From Anaerolineae bacterium (GTDB taxonomy: Bacteria > Chloroflexota > Anaerolineae > Promineifilales > Promineifilaceae), in contig JADLAX010000090.1 of the NCBI GenBank assembly GCA_020848035.1, positions 124,001 through 188,000 of the forward strand: a stretch of 64,000 bases of DNA, in the 5' to 3' direction. The translations under genes and the position numbers were made by a program. The notes under the pieces were generated by a model that was given only the letters and a program-made list of their open reading frames with translations, was not told the DNA's origin and did no database searches. This document shows, in pieces, positions 1 through 8,374 of this stretch. Every line of letters starts with the position of its first letter. Position 1 is the stretch's first letter.

Positions 1-2
1 GC

Positions 3-188
3 TTAACGGAAGCCGTCAACATCCTCAAACCGGTGGGATATGATGAACCGAAACTATTGCAAACCGCGTTAGAAAATAGGATTCCGGCTATTCTCTGGAG
101 AGGAAACACCCTTGGGGATGTTTTGTTTCAGCGAAAGGCTATCAGGGAACTGAAGGATAGTGAAGAAACAACGCGTGTATTCGCGTAA
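3..188 (+). CDS. C-terminal fragment of an unrecognised protein (possibly VMAP-C-like)
   Basis: An open frame runs from the window edge to a TAA at 186-188 and encodes about 61 residues; its start lies outside the window. The segment PKLLQTALENRIPAILWRG resembles the last helix and strand of the VMAP-C (vWA-MoxR associated protein) C-terminal domain, which usually ends in a G-x-P-I-A-L-W motif. Proteins of that type occur in ternary conflict systems. The match is from memory of the motif only and the fragment is short, so the family call is weak; that this is a coding 3' end is more secure, because the frame is uninterrupted and a small gene follows in the same direction. Confidence 0.4.
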   Translation, partial: LTEAVNILKPVGYDEPKLLQTALENRIPAILWRGNTLGDVLFQRKAIRELKDSEETTRVFA

Positions 189-346
189 ACTAGCTCTTTT
201 TGATATGAAACGTGTGGAAATTGAGGGGAAAAGTATGCGGCCAACTCACTTCTTGCTTTTTTGACAATGAAGTTTACTGTTATTTGATTATACTCTCTCC
301 GAAATGTTAGTGTCAGGGGCTGCAGGAGGAACCAGAAAGGATTGAA

Positions 347-676
347 GTGGATCATAACTTGCCAGATAACAGTCTATCCCCAGATGAGTGGAATACAGCT
401 CAGACCCTTGTTGAAGTCGTTAGAAAAAACGACATGGGCTCTCACATCATTATTTACTTTGAGGATGATTTTTCAGCCATCAACGAGATGAGTCCTTTAA
501 GTGATTTGGTAATTATTTCGCCTCTAGACAGTGCAACTGTTCGAGCGCTGTCCAAAAAAAAGCTGCTTGATGTCGAATTTCGCCACGGTGATGAATTGTA
601 TATCGTCACTCTGCGCCAAGAAATTTACGCGGCTGTAGATGCCGGTCTAAAAAGAGGAAGAGACACTCTCCTCTAA
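347..676 (+). CDS. Hypothetical protein, 109 aa
   Basis: GTG start preceded by AGAAAGG (334-340) at a normal spacing; an earlier AGGAGG-like stretch lies at 323-330. The product is acidic and soluble, with no membrane segment or signal peptide. It has a predicted alpha/beta pattern (IIIYFEDD, LVIISPLD, LYIVTLRQ) and a short C-terminal helix. I do not recognise a family. It follows the partial gene at the window edge on the same strand, 158 bases downstream, so the two may be co-transcribed. The region is AT-richer than the rest of the window, which suggests an acquired segment. Confidence 0.6.
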   Translation: MDHNLPDNSLSPDEWNTAQTLVEVVRKNDMGSHIIIYFEDDFSAINEMSPLSDLVIISPLDSATVRALSKKKLLDVEFRHGDELYIVTLRQEIYAAVDAGLKRGRDTLL

Positions 677-733
677 AGTCCTCTATTACCAGCAAGTACC
701 TTAGCTAATTTATCTCAAATCCAAGAAGCAGCG

Positions 734-2623
734 TCACTCGTCAATGGATACCTCTGCACGAGCAAACACTCCCGCATTAATTGGGCATTGCTGCAATACG
801 CTCACGAGAGCGTCCAAGCGAATGGGCTTGCTGAGATAATCGTCCATCCCAATAGTGAGGTATTTTTCTTTGTCGCCAGTAAGAGCATTGGCTGTCATGG
901 CGACAATGTAGGGCCGTTCTTGTCTATTTGGCCACAGCTGCAATATCCTCTTTGTGGTTTCCATGCCATCCATTATCGGCATCTGAACATCTAGCAACAG
1001 CAGGTCATAGACGATCGTCTGTAGGGCTGTCAGCGCATCTTGGCCATTAGTAACGATAGTTGCCTGATACCCTAACCGATTCAGCATATGACGAATGACT
1101 TTCTGATTTATCGCATTATCCTCGGCCACCAAGATGCTTAGCGGGTGGCGTTGCCCAAGTTCATTATCCGGTTCTTGCGGACTATGAGTTGCTGAAAGTT
1201 TGTGCGGACTGGAAATTAACGGAGGTTCTTCCGTATCCAGCGGGGCCAAAATAGTAAACCGAAATACTGAGCCTTGACCAAGCGTGCTGTCCACCTCGAT
1301 CTCTCCGCCCATTAAATTGACCATCCTCTTGCAAATGACCAGACCCAAACCCGTACCGCCGTATCTGCGGGTCGTAGAGGCATCAACCTGGCTAAATGAG
1401 TGAAATAGGAGAGGAATCGCTTCTGCGGCCAGGCCAATGCCGGTGTCTTTAACAGAAAATTGCAACTGACAAAGCGATTCCTTGATAGAAATAGATGTTA
1501 CCCGGACCTTAATCTCGCCAGCTTCGGTGAATTTAATGGCGTTGCTCAGCAGGTTGAGCAAAATCTGACGCAAACGAGCCTGATCCCCAACAATGTACCG
1601 GGGCACTGTCTCATCGACATCCGTTATAATCGCTAAGGTCTTATTTACTGCCAACACGCTCGTTAGTTTCACCGCTTCCCTAACACACGCTGCAACGCTA
1701 AACGCCTGGGCCTCCAGGTCCAGTTTGCCAGCCTCAATCTTGGAGAAATCTAAAATGTCATTGAGCAAAGCCAAAAGCGCGTTGCTGCTCTCATGGATCA
1801 TCTGGGTATATTCCCGCTGGTCTGCTGGTTGGGGCGAAGTAAGCAACAGATCGGTCATGCCGATAACCGTATTGAGAGGCGTGCGTATTTCATGGCTCAT
1901 GTTAGCCAAAAACTCACTCTTGGCCAGTGTGGCTGCTTCGGCTGTCTGCTGGGCCAAACGAAGATCCTCGTTTGTTTCTTTCACCTTCAACAAGGCCAAT
2001 TCCAGACCATCATGGGCCCATAGCCGGGCAGACTCATACAACCAGCCTAAAAACGTGAGAAAAGCAGCTGTAAAAACATAACTTAACACCCGCATCCTGT
2101 TGCCAACTTCCACCTGAGGAATTTGCGCAAATATAAACGAAGACTCCAAACCCCAATTCAGGCAAACGATCAAGACGATCACAGCCAGCAAGTTAAGCAA
2201 ACTCGCTCGCACCCCCAGAATCAGCATGGTAAACAGAGGGCCTTCAATTAAACCCAGAACAGCCGGTGAATTAATGCCTCCAGTGGTGAGTGTAAGGGAC
2301 AGCATTCCGACGATGCCACTAAGGAGTTGACCGAGAACCACAGTTGTAAAAGCGCCGGTTCGCTTCAGAAGCAAAAGTAATCCTGTATAAAAAATCAACA
2401 GACCCATCAAAACAACAAAATCTCGTTGGGCGATGCCGGCAAAAAAAGTAAAGTACAATAACGCAATAAAGTACATAACAACTGTACTGCTTAGCAAGAA
2501 AATAATTATCCGATGGCGTCGGATCAAATCGTCATTGCCTTCGCTATTTTTTATTTTGTCGGCAATAAACCAATCCAAGAAATTGTTGAGGGGGTTATTG
2601 AGGTGTTTCAGCTTGTATTTCAT
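734..2623 (-). CDS. Membrane-bound hybrid sensor histidine kinase with receiver domain
   Basis: About 629 aa. The N-terminal ~200 residues carry around six hydrophobic segments, so the sensor is membrane embedded. A HisKA domain follows with the phosphoacceptor in SHEIRTPLN (His about 243). The HATPase domain has the N-box [20 protein letters not shown] and the G-box GTGLGL. A C-terminal receiver domain (about 505-620) has its acceptor Asp in [13 protein letters not shown]. The ATG at 2623 is preferred to a TTG at 2680, because the hydrophobic core begins soon after it. No cognate output regulator is adjacent, so the phosphorelay partner is unknown. Base composition is lower in GC than the rest of the window. 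Confidence 0.9.
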   Translation of the reverse strand: MKYKLKHLNNPLNNFLDWFIADKIKNSEGNDDLIRRHRIIIFLLSSTVVMYFIALLYFTFFAGIAQRDFVVLMGLLIFYTGLLLLLKRTGAFTTVVLGQLLSGIVGMLSLTLTTGGINSPAVLGLIEGPLFTMLILGVRASLLNLLAVIVLIVCLNWGLESSFIFAQIPQVEVGNRMRVLSYVFTAAFLTFLGWLYESARLWAHDGLELALLKVKETNEDLRLAQQTAEAATLAKSEFLANMSHEIRTPLNTVIGMTDLLLTSPQPADQREYTQMIHESSNALLALLNDILDFSKIEAGKLDLEAQAFSVAACVREAVKLTSVLAVNKTLAIITDVDETVPRYIVGDQARLRQILLNLLSNAIKFTEAGEIKVRVTSISIKESLCQLQFSVKDTGIGLAAEAIPLLFHSFSQVDASTTRRYGGTGLGLVICKRMVNLMGGEIEVDSTLGQGSVFRFTILAPLDTEEPPLISSPHKLSATHSPQEPDNELGQRHPLSILVAEDNAINQKVIRHMLNRLGYQATIVTNGQDALTALQTIVYDLLLLDVQMPIMDGMETTKRILQLWPNRQERPYIVAMTANALTGDKEKYLTIGMDDYLSKPIRLDALVSVLQQCPINAGVFARAEVSIDE

Positions 2624-2981
2624 GTTTTGTCCAAGACGAGGTGGGATCGATGACTTCGACTTGCACTCTTGAATCTGCAACCGGATGTGGGATTTGCAGG
2701 ATGGACAAGGCAGATTGAGGCCAACTGTAGAAGTTATAAACTTGGGCGCTTATTTGCTTTAGCTATCATCTATTACCAGTAAATATTAGTGTCTATGGGA
2801 TTTTCAACCAGGGGAAAATGGACCTATAAACACGTCAAAGTTTTTCGTGTTTTCTTTTTATTTTGCCAGGGAAGTTAAAGTTTTGCAGTGGGTTGAGCTA
2901 TACACATTATAAGGCATCGTCAAGCAGTTATTGCGGCCATTCATGCGGGTCTCAAAAGGGGTCAACAGCTAATACGATAGT
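2624..2981. other. Intergenic region upstream of the hybrid kinase
   Basis: AT-rich stretch between the kinase start and the end of the next minus-strand gene. It should hold the kinase promoter. I see no strong hairpin, repeat array or RNA gene in it. Confidence 0.4.
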
Positions 2982-3320
2982 TCAAGATGATTTATGCATG
3001 CGACGAATATCATGTGCAAGCTCTTGGATAGCCTGGCTGTCTTCTATGGGGTCTAATGGCTTTAACGCTTCTACCCTTTTTCGCGTGAAATCATATCCAG
3101 CATTACTCATTCGATCCTTTGAAAGTAACAGAAGAGCAACACGATTTAATAACTTTAATCCGTCCATATGACCCAACTCAAGCATCATCGCTTGAGCTTG
3201 CGAAATTGGCAATTGATGTTCAAATGACCGCTCGCCTGCCTTAATGTGCTCGGCTATCTCCTCAAGGAGATTTGCGGTTTCTTCACAGGTCATCGAATGT
3301 ACTTTCCCTTCCCTAGACAT
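2982..3320 (-). CDS. Hypothetical protein, 112 aa
   Basis: ATG start with a strong ribosome binding site (GGAGGGG about 5 bases upstream on the minus strand). The protein is soluble and mostly helical, with a central PISQAQAMMLELGHMDGLKLLNRVALL region and a basic C-terminus. No signal peptide or membrane span is visible and I do not recognise the family. It is divergent from the gene at 3545, with 224 bases between them that probably contain both promoters. It sits in the AT-richer left segment. Confidence 0.6.
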   Translation of the reverse strand: MSREGKVHSMTCEETANLLEEIAEHIKAGERSFEHQLPISQAQAMMLELGHMDGLKLLNRVALLLLSKDRMSNAGYDFTRKRVEALKPLDPIEDSQAIQELAHDIRRMHKSS

Positions 3321-3544
3321 ATCCCCTCCAGTTCATAATGCTTGATCAGATTGTTCAGAGGATATCAAAGCAAAAATTAAGGCACAATGCCCCTTTTGGA
3401 ATAGTTATGGCCATCCTTCCCCCCCACATTCGCACCCGTAAAACTTGCTCAGCCCAATTTGGCCCCATTTTTTTAGACGGTCTAAAACGTGATGATCTAT
3501 AGTGGCCTAAACTTTCATCCTTCAAATCAATTTAAGGAGGCGAT

Positions 3545-3955
3545 ATGGGTTCCCAAGATACGTTCAATTTAGGCGATAAGGTGTGGTACGAAGCAGAGGA
3601 TGGCAATCGTTATCTAATGGTGGTCAAGGAAATTTCCAGTGGCGGCAATACTGTTTCTCTTTATCCATTCGACAGTACAAGCATGTTGCTCAAGGATGAG
3701 TCTGAATCGAAATACACCTTCATCTACAAAAGTAATGTCCGTCCGGCCACGGTTGTAAAAGAGGGCAATTTGACCAAAGCTAAAAGGGTGGCCGAACATG
3801 CTGTTAATCGGGCAGTTCGGGCTGCCGAACAAAAAGGACATGCCCTATCCTATCCGCAGAAGAATTTCATTTCTCAGGCAATCATTCACGGCTATCTCGA
3901 AATGAAACAAGATTTTGAATTGCTTGAGGAATCTGGCTTTTTTGAGCGGATGTAG
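3545..3955 (+). CDS. Hypothetical protein, 136 aa
   Basis: ATG preceded by an ideal AAGGAGG at 3534-3540. The N-terminal half (FNLGDKVWYEAEDGNRYLMVV) looks like a small beta-barrel such as an SH3/Tudor-type fold. The C-terminal half (about 75-136) is helical with an Arg/Ala-rich helix, AKRVAEHAVNRAVRAAEQKG. No known domain is recognised. The gene ends just upstream of a good intrinsic terminator, which supports a monocistronic unit. Confidence 0.62.
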   Translation: MGSQDTFNLGDKVWYEAEDGNRYLMVVKEISSGGNTVSLYPFDSTSMLLKDESESKYTFIYKSNVRPATVVKEGNLTKAKRVAEHAVNRAVRAAEQKGHALSYPQKNFISQAIIHGYLEMKQDFELLEESGFFERM

Positions 3956-3995
3956 CGGGCAGAAAACCTAAGAGAGTAACCTTCAAAAGCAAGCA

Positions 3996-4025
3996 AGGCT
4001 TCCTCATTCGAGGAGGCCTTTTTTA
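3996..4025 (+). terminator. Intrinsic terminator after the 136-aa gene
   Basis: A 10-base stem (AGGCTTCCTC / GAGGAGGCCT, with one G-T pair) and a 4-base loop ATTC, followed immediately by TTTTTT. Confidence 0.8.
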
Positions 4026-4083
4026 TTCCCATCAAAGAAGGTAGGATCACATGTACCTTAAGATTTTAGGCACAAAAGGCAAG

Positions 4084-4150
4084 AATAGGATGTTTTCAGC
4101 CAGGATGAAACTTTCTTTCCAATTAGGATGAAACAGTTTTTCAGCCAAAG
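4084..4150. repeat. Short direct repeats upstream of tetR
   Basis: AGGATGAAAC occurs twice about 25 bases apart, and a related AGGATG plus TTTTCAGCC combination occurs on both sides. This could be a regulator-binding region for the downstream tetR-men unit, or chance in an AT-rich leader. Confidence 0.25.
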
Positions 4151-4231
4151 TGAGATGATTCTCATTTAAGTTGAGATCCTACACTCCCCAAGAGGGCCGT
4201 TTTGTGCTATTTTCAGGGGTAAAACAAGTAG

Positions 4232-4250
4232 ACTGACCAGTCGGTTCAGT
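4232..4250. promoter_or_regulatory. Candidate TetR-family operator
   Basis: ACTGACC-AGTCG-GGTTCAGT-type imperfect inverted repeat (ACTGACCAGTCGGTTCAGT) ending 20 bases before the tetR start. TetR-family genes are commonly autoregulated through palindromes of this size. The assignment is an inference from position and symmetry. Confidence 0.4.
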
Positions 4251-4270
4251 AGAAAGTAAAGGAACAAGCC

Positions 4271-4885
4271 GTGGACGAACCCATCCCCAAACGAGACCCC
4301 GACCAGACCCGCACCCGCATTTTGGATGCGGCGCTGAATATTTTTGCCAACAAAGGGTACCACAACACCCGCATGGACGAAATTGTCGACGAATCCCAAA
4401 CTTCCAAGGGATCGATCTACTTCCACTTTCCCAACAAGGAGCGGCTGTTTCTGGCCCTGGTCGACCAGTTTGCCGACCTGCTGGAGCGGCGCGTCACGGA
4501 GGCGATTCAGCAGGAGGAAGTGGGCATCAACCGGGTGCGTGTGGCGCTGGAGACGTGCCTGACCACCTTTGGCAAATACCGCCGCCCGGCCAAGCTGCTG
4601 CTGGTGCAGGCCGTCGGCCTGGGCACTACCTTCGAAAACAAGCGCAATGAGGTCAACGACCGCTTTGCCGACCTGATTGCCATTTACCTGCAAGAGGCCA
4701 TCGACGTGGGCGACATTCCGCCGACCGACGTGGAGGTGGTCTCTTACGCCTGGATGGGCGCGATTTACGGCGTGGTGATTCGCTGGGTTTACACGGGCGA
4801 ACCGGAGCAGCCGCGCATCATGGCCTCGCTGCTGCCAGTGCTTTTAAGGAGTGTGGGGTTTGAAACAAAAGAGATTGGAGAGTAG
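4271..4885 (+). CDS. TetR/AcrR family transcriptional regulator
   Basis: 204 aa, GTG start. Residues 14-60 form the usual TetR helix-turn-helix (RILDAALNIFANKGYHNTRM, then GSIYFHFPNKERLF). The C-terminal part is a ligand-binding and dimerisation domain of normal length. The last codons and the stop lie inside a GAGATTR-type repeat array, and the coding region overlaps the start of menF, so regulator and menaquinone genes are probably translated from one message. An inverted repeat just upstream is a plausible operator. The effector ligand cannot be inferred. Confidence 0.9.
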   Translation: MDEPIPKRDPDQTRTRILDAALNIFANKGYHNTRMDEIVDESQTSKGSIYFHFPNKERLFLALVDQFADLLERRVTEAIQQEEVGINRVRVALETCLTTFGKYRRPAKLLLVQAVGLGTTFENKRNEVNDRFADLIAIYLQEAIDVGDIPPTDVEVVSYAWMGAIYGVVIRWVYTGEPEQPRIMASLLPVLLRSVGFETKEIGE

Positions 4886-6287
4886 AGATTGGAGAGTAGG
4901 GGAAAACGAGCAATCTCTAATCTCCGATCTCCAATCTCCCATAAACGGCCGTCTCCTCTCCGTCTCCATACCAGCACCGGGGGTGGATACGGCCGTTTTC
5001 CTCCACCAGGCCCTCGGTCAGGAACGCTTTTTTTGGAGCGAGGCCAACGGCGGCCTCACCCTGGCGGGCTTCGGCATCGCCGCCGACCTGTCTGCCTGGG
5101 GCCAGGATCGCTTCAGCCAGATTCAGGCCCAGGCCCAGGCACTGTTTGCCGATGCCGTCATCCCCGACGCCAGCCAGCCGCTGGCCGGCCCACGTCTCTT
5201 CGGCGGCTTCTCCTTCATTGACGACTTCACGCCCGACAACACCTGGTCGATCCATTACCCGGCGCAGTTCATCCTGCCCCACTACCAGCTGGCCCAGCAC
5301 AATGGCGAAAGCTGGCTCACGCTCAACGCCATCCTGCCGCCGGACGAAGCGCCCGAAAGCCTCCTGCCCGAACTTCAAGCCGCTCTCCAGACCCGCCTGA
5401 CATTGCTACAGAATGCTGCCACCGTGTCACCCGTTCACCTTGTCACCCCTTCACCCCTTCACCTCCACTACCCCATGTCCTACGACGACTGGGCAGCGAT
5501 GATTAACCACGCGACGCAAACAATGCGCCGTGGGCCGCTGAACAAGGTGGTTTTGTCGCGGGTGTGCGAGATTCGCTATGCGCAGAAAGTGGATGTGGAT
5601 GGCGCGCTGGCCTACCTGAATGCCGCCTACCCGGACTGCTATCGCTTTTTGTTTGAGCCACGGCCGTTTCATGCTTTTTACGGGGCGACACCAGAGCTAA
5701 TTGTGGGGGTGAACGGCCGTTCCCTCACCACCATGGGTCTGGCTGGCTCAATTGGTCGCGGCAAAACCCCGGCCGAAGATGACGCCCTGGCCCAGGAACT
5801 GATCAACTCCGCCAAAAACCAGCACGAACACGCCCTCGTCGTGCAATCCATCCGGCGGCGGCTGGAACCTTTAACCAGCAAATTAACCATCCCGGAGCAG
5901 CCCGGTATCCTCCAATTGGGCTACATCCAGCATCTGTACACACCGATTCAGGCCGTGCTTAAGCAAGCCGATGGCGTTTTGCCGATTCTGCAAAACCTGC
6001 ACCCCACCCCGGCGCTGGGCGGCCAGCCGCGCGAACTGGCCATGCCGTTCATCAGCCAGGCGGAGCCGGTGCCGCGCGGCTGGTATGGCGCGCCCGTTGG
6101 CTGGCTGGACCACCACCTCGACGGCGCATTTGGCGTCGCTATTCGCTCCGCCATCACCCAAGACCGCCGCGTCTGGCTCTACGCCGGTGCCGGCATCGTC
6201 GCCGACTCCGACCCGCAAGCCGAGTGGGACGAAACCGCGCTAAAGTTTAGGCCGATGCTGAACGCGCTGGGAATGGTTAATGGTTAA
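4860..6287 (+). CDS. menF: Isochorismate synthase
   Basis: About 476 aa. Converts chorismate to isochorismate, the first committed step of menaquinone synthesis (or of an isochorismate-derived siderophore). The chorismate-binding domain is clear: KVVLSR, FHAFYGATPELIVG, GLAGSIGRGKTPAEDDALAQ, SAKNQHEHALVV and the C-terminal GAGIVADSDPQAEWDET. The start is uncertain: TTG at 4860 sits 8 bases after AAGGAG (4846-4851), while GTG at 4851 overlaps that site. Both lie inside tetR. The first ~30 residues come from a repeat array, a second array encodes about residues 188-201, and the stop codon lies in two GTTAATG words. menD follows directly, which supports the menaquinone role. Confidence 0.9.
   Translation: MKQKRLESRDWRVGENEQSLISDLQSPINGRLLSVSIPAPGVDTAVFLHQALGQERFFWSEANGGLTLAGFGIAADLSAWGQDRFSQIQAQAQALFADAVIPDASQPLAGPRLFGGFSFIDDFTPDNTWSIHYPAQFILPHYQLAQHNGESWLTLNAILPPDEAPESLLPELQAALQTRLTLLQNAATVSPVHLVTPSPLHLHYPMSYDDWAAMINHATQTMRRGPLNKVVLSRVCEIRYAQKVDVDGALAYLNAAYPDCYRFLFEPRPFHAFYGATPELIVGVNGRSLTTMGLAGSIGRGKTPAEDDALAQELINSAKNQHEHALVVQSIRRRLEPLTSKLTIPEQPGILQLGYIQHLYTPIQAVLKQADGVLPILQNLHPTPALGGQPRELAMPFISQAEPVPRGWYGAPVGWLDHHLDGAFGVAIRSAITQDRRVWLYAGAGIVADSDPQAEWDETALKFRPMLNALGMVNG
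4863..4940. repeat. Inverted heptamer array (GAGATTR)4-spacer-(CAATCTC)4
   Basis: Four direct heptamers (GAGATTG, GAGAGTA, GAGATTG, GAGAGTA), a 12-base spacer, then four inverted heptamers (CAATCTC, TAATCTC, CGATCTC, CAATCTC). The array covers the tetR stop codon and the first codons of menF, and is translated there. Confidence 0.85.
5424..5463. repeat. Half array of TTCACCC-like words inside menF
   Basis: GTGTCACCC, GTTCACC, TTGTCACCCC, TTCACCCC and TTCACC follow one another in coding sequence and are translated as a Val/Pro/His-rich insert. No inverted half is visible. Confidence 0.6.
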
Positions 6288-6402
6288 TCATGTCTCCCTC
6301 GTTCCTCGCTCTGCGTGGAATGAAGATCTGGACGCTCCGCGTCCACCATGCAGCGCAGAGCGCTGCGCCAGGCATTCCCACGCTGAGCGTGGGAACGAGA
6401 TG
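6288..6402. repeat. Interspersed palindromic repeat of the GTTCCCACGCTCTGCGTGGGA type
   Basis: Starts with TCGTTCCTCGCTCTGCGTGGAATG and ends with CATTCCCACGCTGAGCGTGGGAACGAGA, enclosing GGACGCTCCGCGTCC and GCAGCGCAGAGCGCTGCGCC. The outer ends are inverted copies. From memory, repeats of this wording occur in many unrelated bacterial genomes. It fills the menF-menD gap. Confidence 0.8.
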
Positions 6403-6412
6403 AAAGTTGAAG

Positions 6413-8194
6413 ATGAATCCAAACATTTTGTATGCACGCTTATTTGTTAAGAGTCTGGCAACCGCCGGACTAGAGTCTGTTGTCATTTCCCCCGGTTCGC
6501 GCTCGACGCCACTGACGCTGGCGTTTGAGGCACATCCGGGGATTGAGACGTTTTTGCACATTGATGAGCGCGGCGCGGGGTTCTACGCGCTGGGCATGGC
6601 CCTGGCCAGCGACAAGCCGGTGGCCCTGGTTTGTACGTCGGGCACGGCCGTATCCAACTACTTCCCCGCCATCGTCGAAGCGCAAATGAGCCAGGTGCCG
6701 CTGCTCATCCTCACCGGCGACCGCCCCCACGAGCTGCGCCACAGCGGCGCCAACCAAACCATCGACCAGGTAAAGATTTTTGGCGACCAGGTGCTGTGGT
6801 CAGTCGATATGCCCATCCCGCAAACCGATGCGCCAGAGGTTGCCCGGCGACATGTGCAGACAACGGCCGTTCGCGCCTACACCACCGCCAACGGACTGCG
6901 CAAAGGGCCGGTGCATGTGAATTTTCCCTTCCGCAAACCTTTAGAGCCTGCGGCTGAGGAGATTAGAGATTGGAGATTAGAGATTGGATCAGCAACCACA
7001 ATCTCCAATCTCCAATCGCCAATCTCCCACGGCAAAATCACGCCCACCGATGAGCAGCTGGATTGGCTAACGGCCGTTCTCACCCAACACGCGCGCGGCC
7101 TCATCATCTGCGGCCCGCGCTGCCCCGGCGGTGACTTCCCGGCCGCAGTAACCGCCCTGGCCCGGCAAACCGGCTACCCCCTCCTGGCCGATCCGCTTTC
7201 GGGATTGCGATTTTTTAACCGCAGAGACGCGGAGAACGCAGAGCAAAAATCTGTGCCATCTGTGAAATCTGTGGATGATCTCCCCCTAAGTGGCTACGAA
7301 ACATTCATGCAGGGTGATCCCGGTTGGTCAGCGCCAGAAGTGATTGTGCGCTTTGGACAGGTGCCGACTAGCAAATGGCTCAACGCCTACCTGGACAAAA
7401 TCAGCCCGGCGATCCGGCTGCATATTCGCGAAAATGGCGTGTGGGCCGATGACAGCCAGCGCACCACCCACTTTTGGCAGCTGAACGAAACGGCCGTTTG
7501 CCAAACCCTGCTCACCTGCCTGCAAACACACCAGCCCGACCCCACCTGGCCACAAACCATCCACGCCACCGAGCAGGCCACCTGGGCAGCGCTGCAAGCC
7601 CAGCTCGACGAGCACTGGTTCGACGGCGCAGCCATCGCCGCCTTGCTGGAAATGCTGCCCGAAGACGCCAATCTGCTCATCGGTAACAGCCTGCCGGTGC
7701 GCCATTTGGACCAATACGGCCGTTCCCGCTCCAAAACCCTGCACATCTTCGGCAACCGGGGCGCCTCTGGCATCGACGGCAACATCAGCACCGGGCTGGG
7801 CGTGGCCCAGGCCAGCCAGCGCCCCACCTTCATCGTCGTCGGCGACGTGACGGCGCTGCACGATTTGAACAGCCTGCTGCTGGCCAGCCAGACACCCAAC
7901 GCCACCATCATCGTCATCAACAACAACGGCGGCGGCATCTTCCGGCGGCTGCCCATCAGCCAGCACGAGCCGCCCTTCACCGACCGCTTTTTGACGCCGC
8001 ACGGCCGTTCCTTCGAACACGCTGCGGCCATGTTTGGCCTGGATTATCGTCGCGCCGAAAGTCGGGAGCAGTTTGCGGCTGCCGTGCAGACGGCCGTAAC
8101 CCAACCCACCCCTCGCCTCATCGAACTGATCACCGATGGCACGCAGGACGAACAAATTCGCCGGGCAATCAATACGGCCGTTCGAACCGCGTAA
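6413..8194 (+). CDS. menD: 2-succinyl-5-enolpyruvyl-6-hydroxy-3-cyclohexene-1-carboxylate synthase
   Basis: 593 aa thiamine-diphosphate enzyme that joins isochorismate to 2-oxoglutarate in menaquinone synthesis. Motifs: ISPGSRSTPL near the N-terminus, GTAVSNYFPAIVEA, LTGDRPHELRHSGANQTID, the ThDP motif GNRGASGIDGNIST and VIVINNNGGGIFRRLPI. The ATG at 6413 matches the usual N-terminus (MNPNILYARLFVKSL); TTG at 6407 is an alternative. Two repeat-derived inserts interrupt the middle domain without breaking the frame: one read as EIRDWRLEIG...ISNLQSPIS (6959-7028) and one rich in charged residues (7217-7276). Both fall in the central domain rather than in the ThDP-binding segments. Confidence 0.95.
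   Translation: MNPNILYARLFVKSLATAGLESVVISPGSRSTPLTLAFEAHPGIETFLHIDERGAGFYALGMALASDKPVALVCTSGTAVSNYFPAIVEAQMSQVPLLILTGDRPHELRHSGANQTIDQVKIFGDQVLWSVDMPIPQTDAPEVARRHVQTTAVRAYTTANGLRKGPVHVNFPFRKPLEPAAEEIRDWRLEIGSATTISNLQSPISHGKITPTDEQLDWLTAVLTQHARGLIICGPRCPGGDFPAAVTALARQTGYPLLADPLSGLRFFNRRDAENAEQKSVPSVKSVDDLPLSGYETFMQGDPGWSAPEVIVRFGQVPTSKWLNAYLDKISPAIRLHIRENGVWADDSQRTTHFWQLNETAVCQTLLTCLQTHQPDPTWPQTIHATEQATWAALQAQLDEHWFDGAAIAALLEMLPEDANLLIGNSLPVRHLDQYGRSRSKTLHIFGNRGASGIDGNISTGLGVAQASQRPTFIVVGDVTALHDLNSLLLASQTPNATIIVINNNGGGIFRRLPISQHEPPFTDRFLTPHGRSFEHAAAMFGLDYRRAESREQFAAAVQTAVTQPTPRLIELITDGTQDEQIRRAINTAVRTA
6959..7028. repeat. In-frame inverted heptamer array in menD
   Basis: GAGATTA, GAGATTG, GAGATTA, GAGATTG, a 12-base spacer, then CAATCTC, CAATCTC, CAATCGC, CAATCTC: the same 4+4 layout as the array at 4863. 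Confidence 0.9.
7217..7276. repeat. In-frame CGCAGAG / ATCTGTGA word repeat in menD
   Basis: AACCGCAGAGACGCGGAGAA and CGCAGAG words followed by ATCTGTGCC, ATCTGTGAA and ATCTGTGGA. Related wording occurs at 45048, 55562 and 56450 between genes. Confidence 0.75.
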
Positions 8195-8374
8195 CCAGCG
8201 TTGCGCTTAAAACTGAGATGAGAAATTGGTCGCAGGCGCACCGGAGTGAGGAATCTGCGTTAAAATGAACTTGTTTTGAGTTGGGGAGAGTTTAGCTACG
8301 GGGACGGGTTGCCACTTGCCCACCAGCAGAAACGCCCCACTTTGTAGGTAACACCAAGCAGAAGGAAAAAAATC

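Noticed and set aside
4863-4940. Heptamer arrays as CRISPR or simple microsatellite
   Set aside because: Words are only 7-8 bases long, there are no unique spacers, and an inverted half is always present, which simple slippage or CRISPR does not explain.
7328-8155. 275-residue minus-strand open frame
   Set aside because: Antisense to conserved ThDP motifs of menD.
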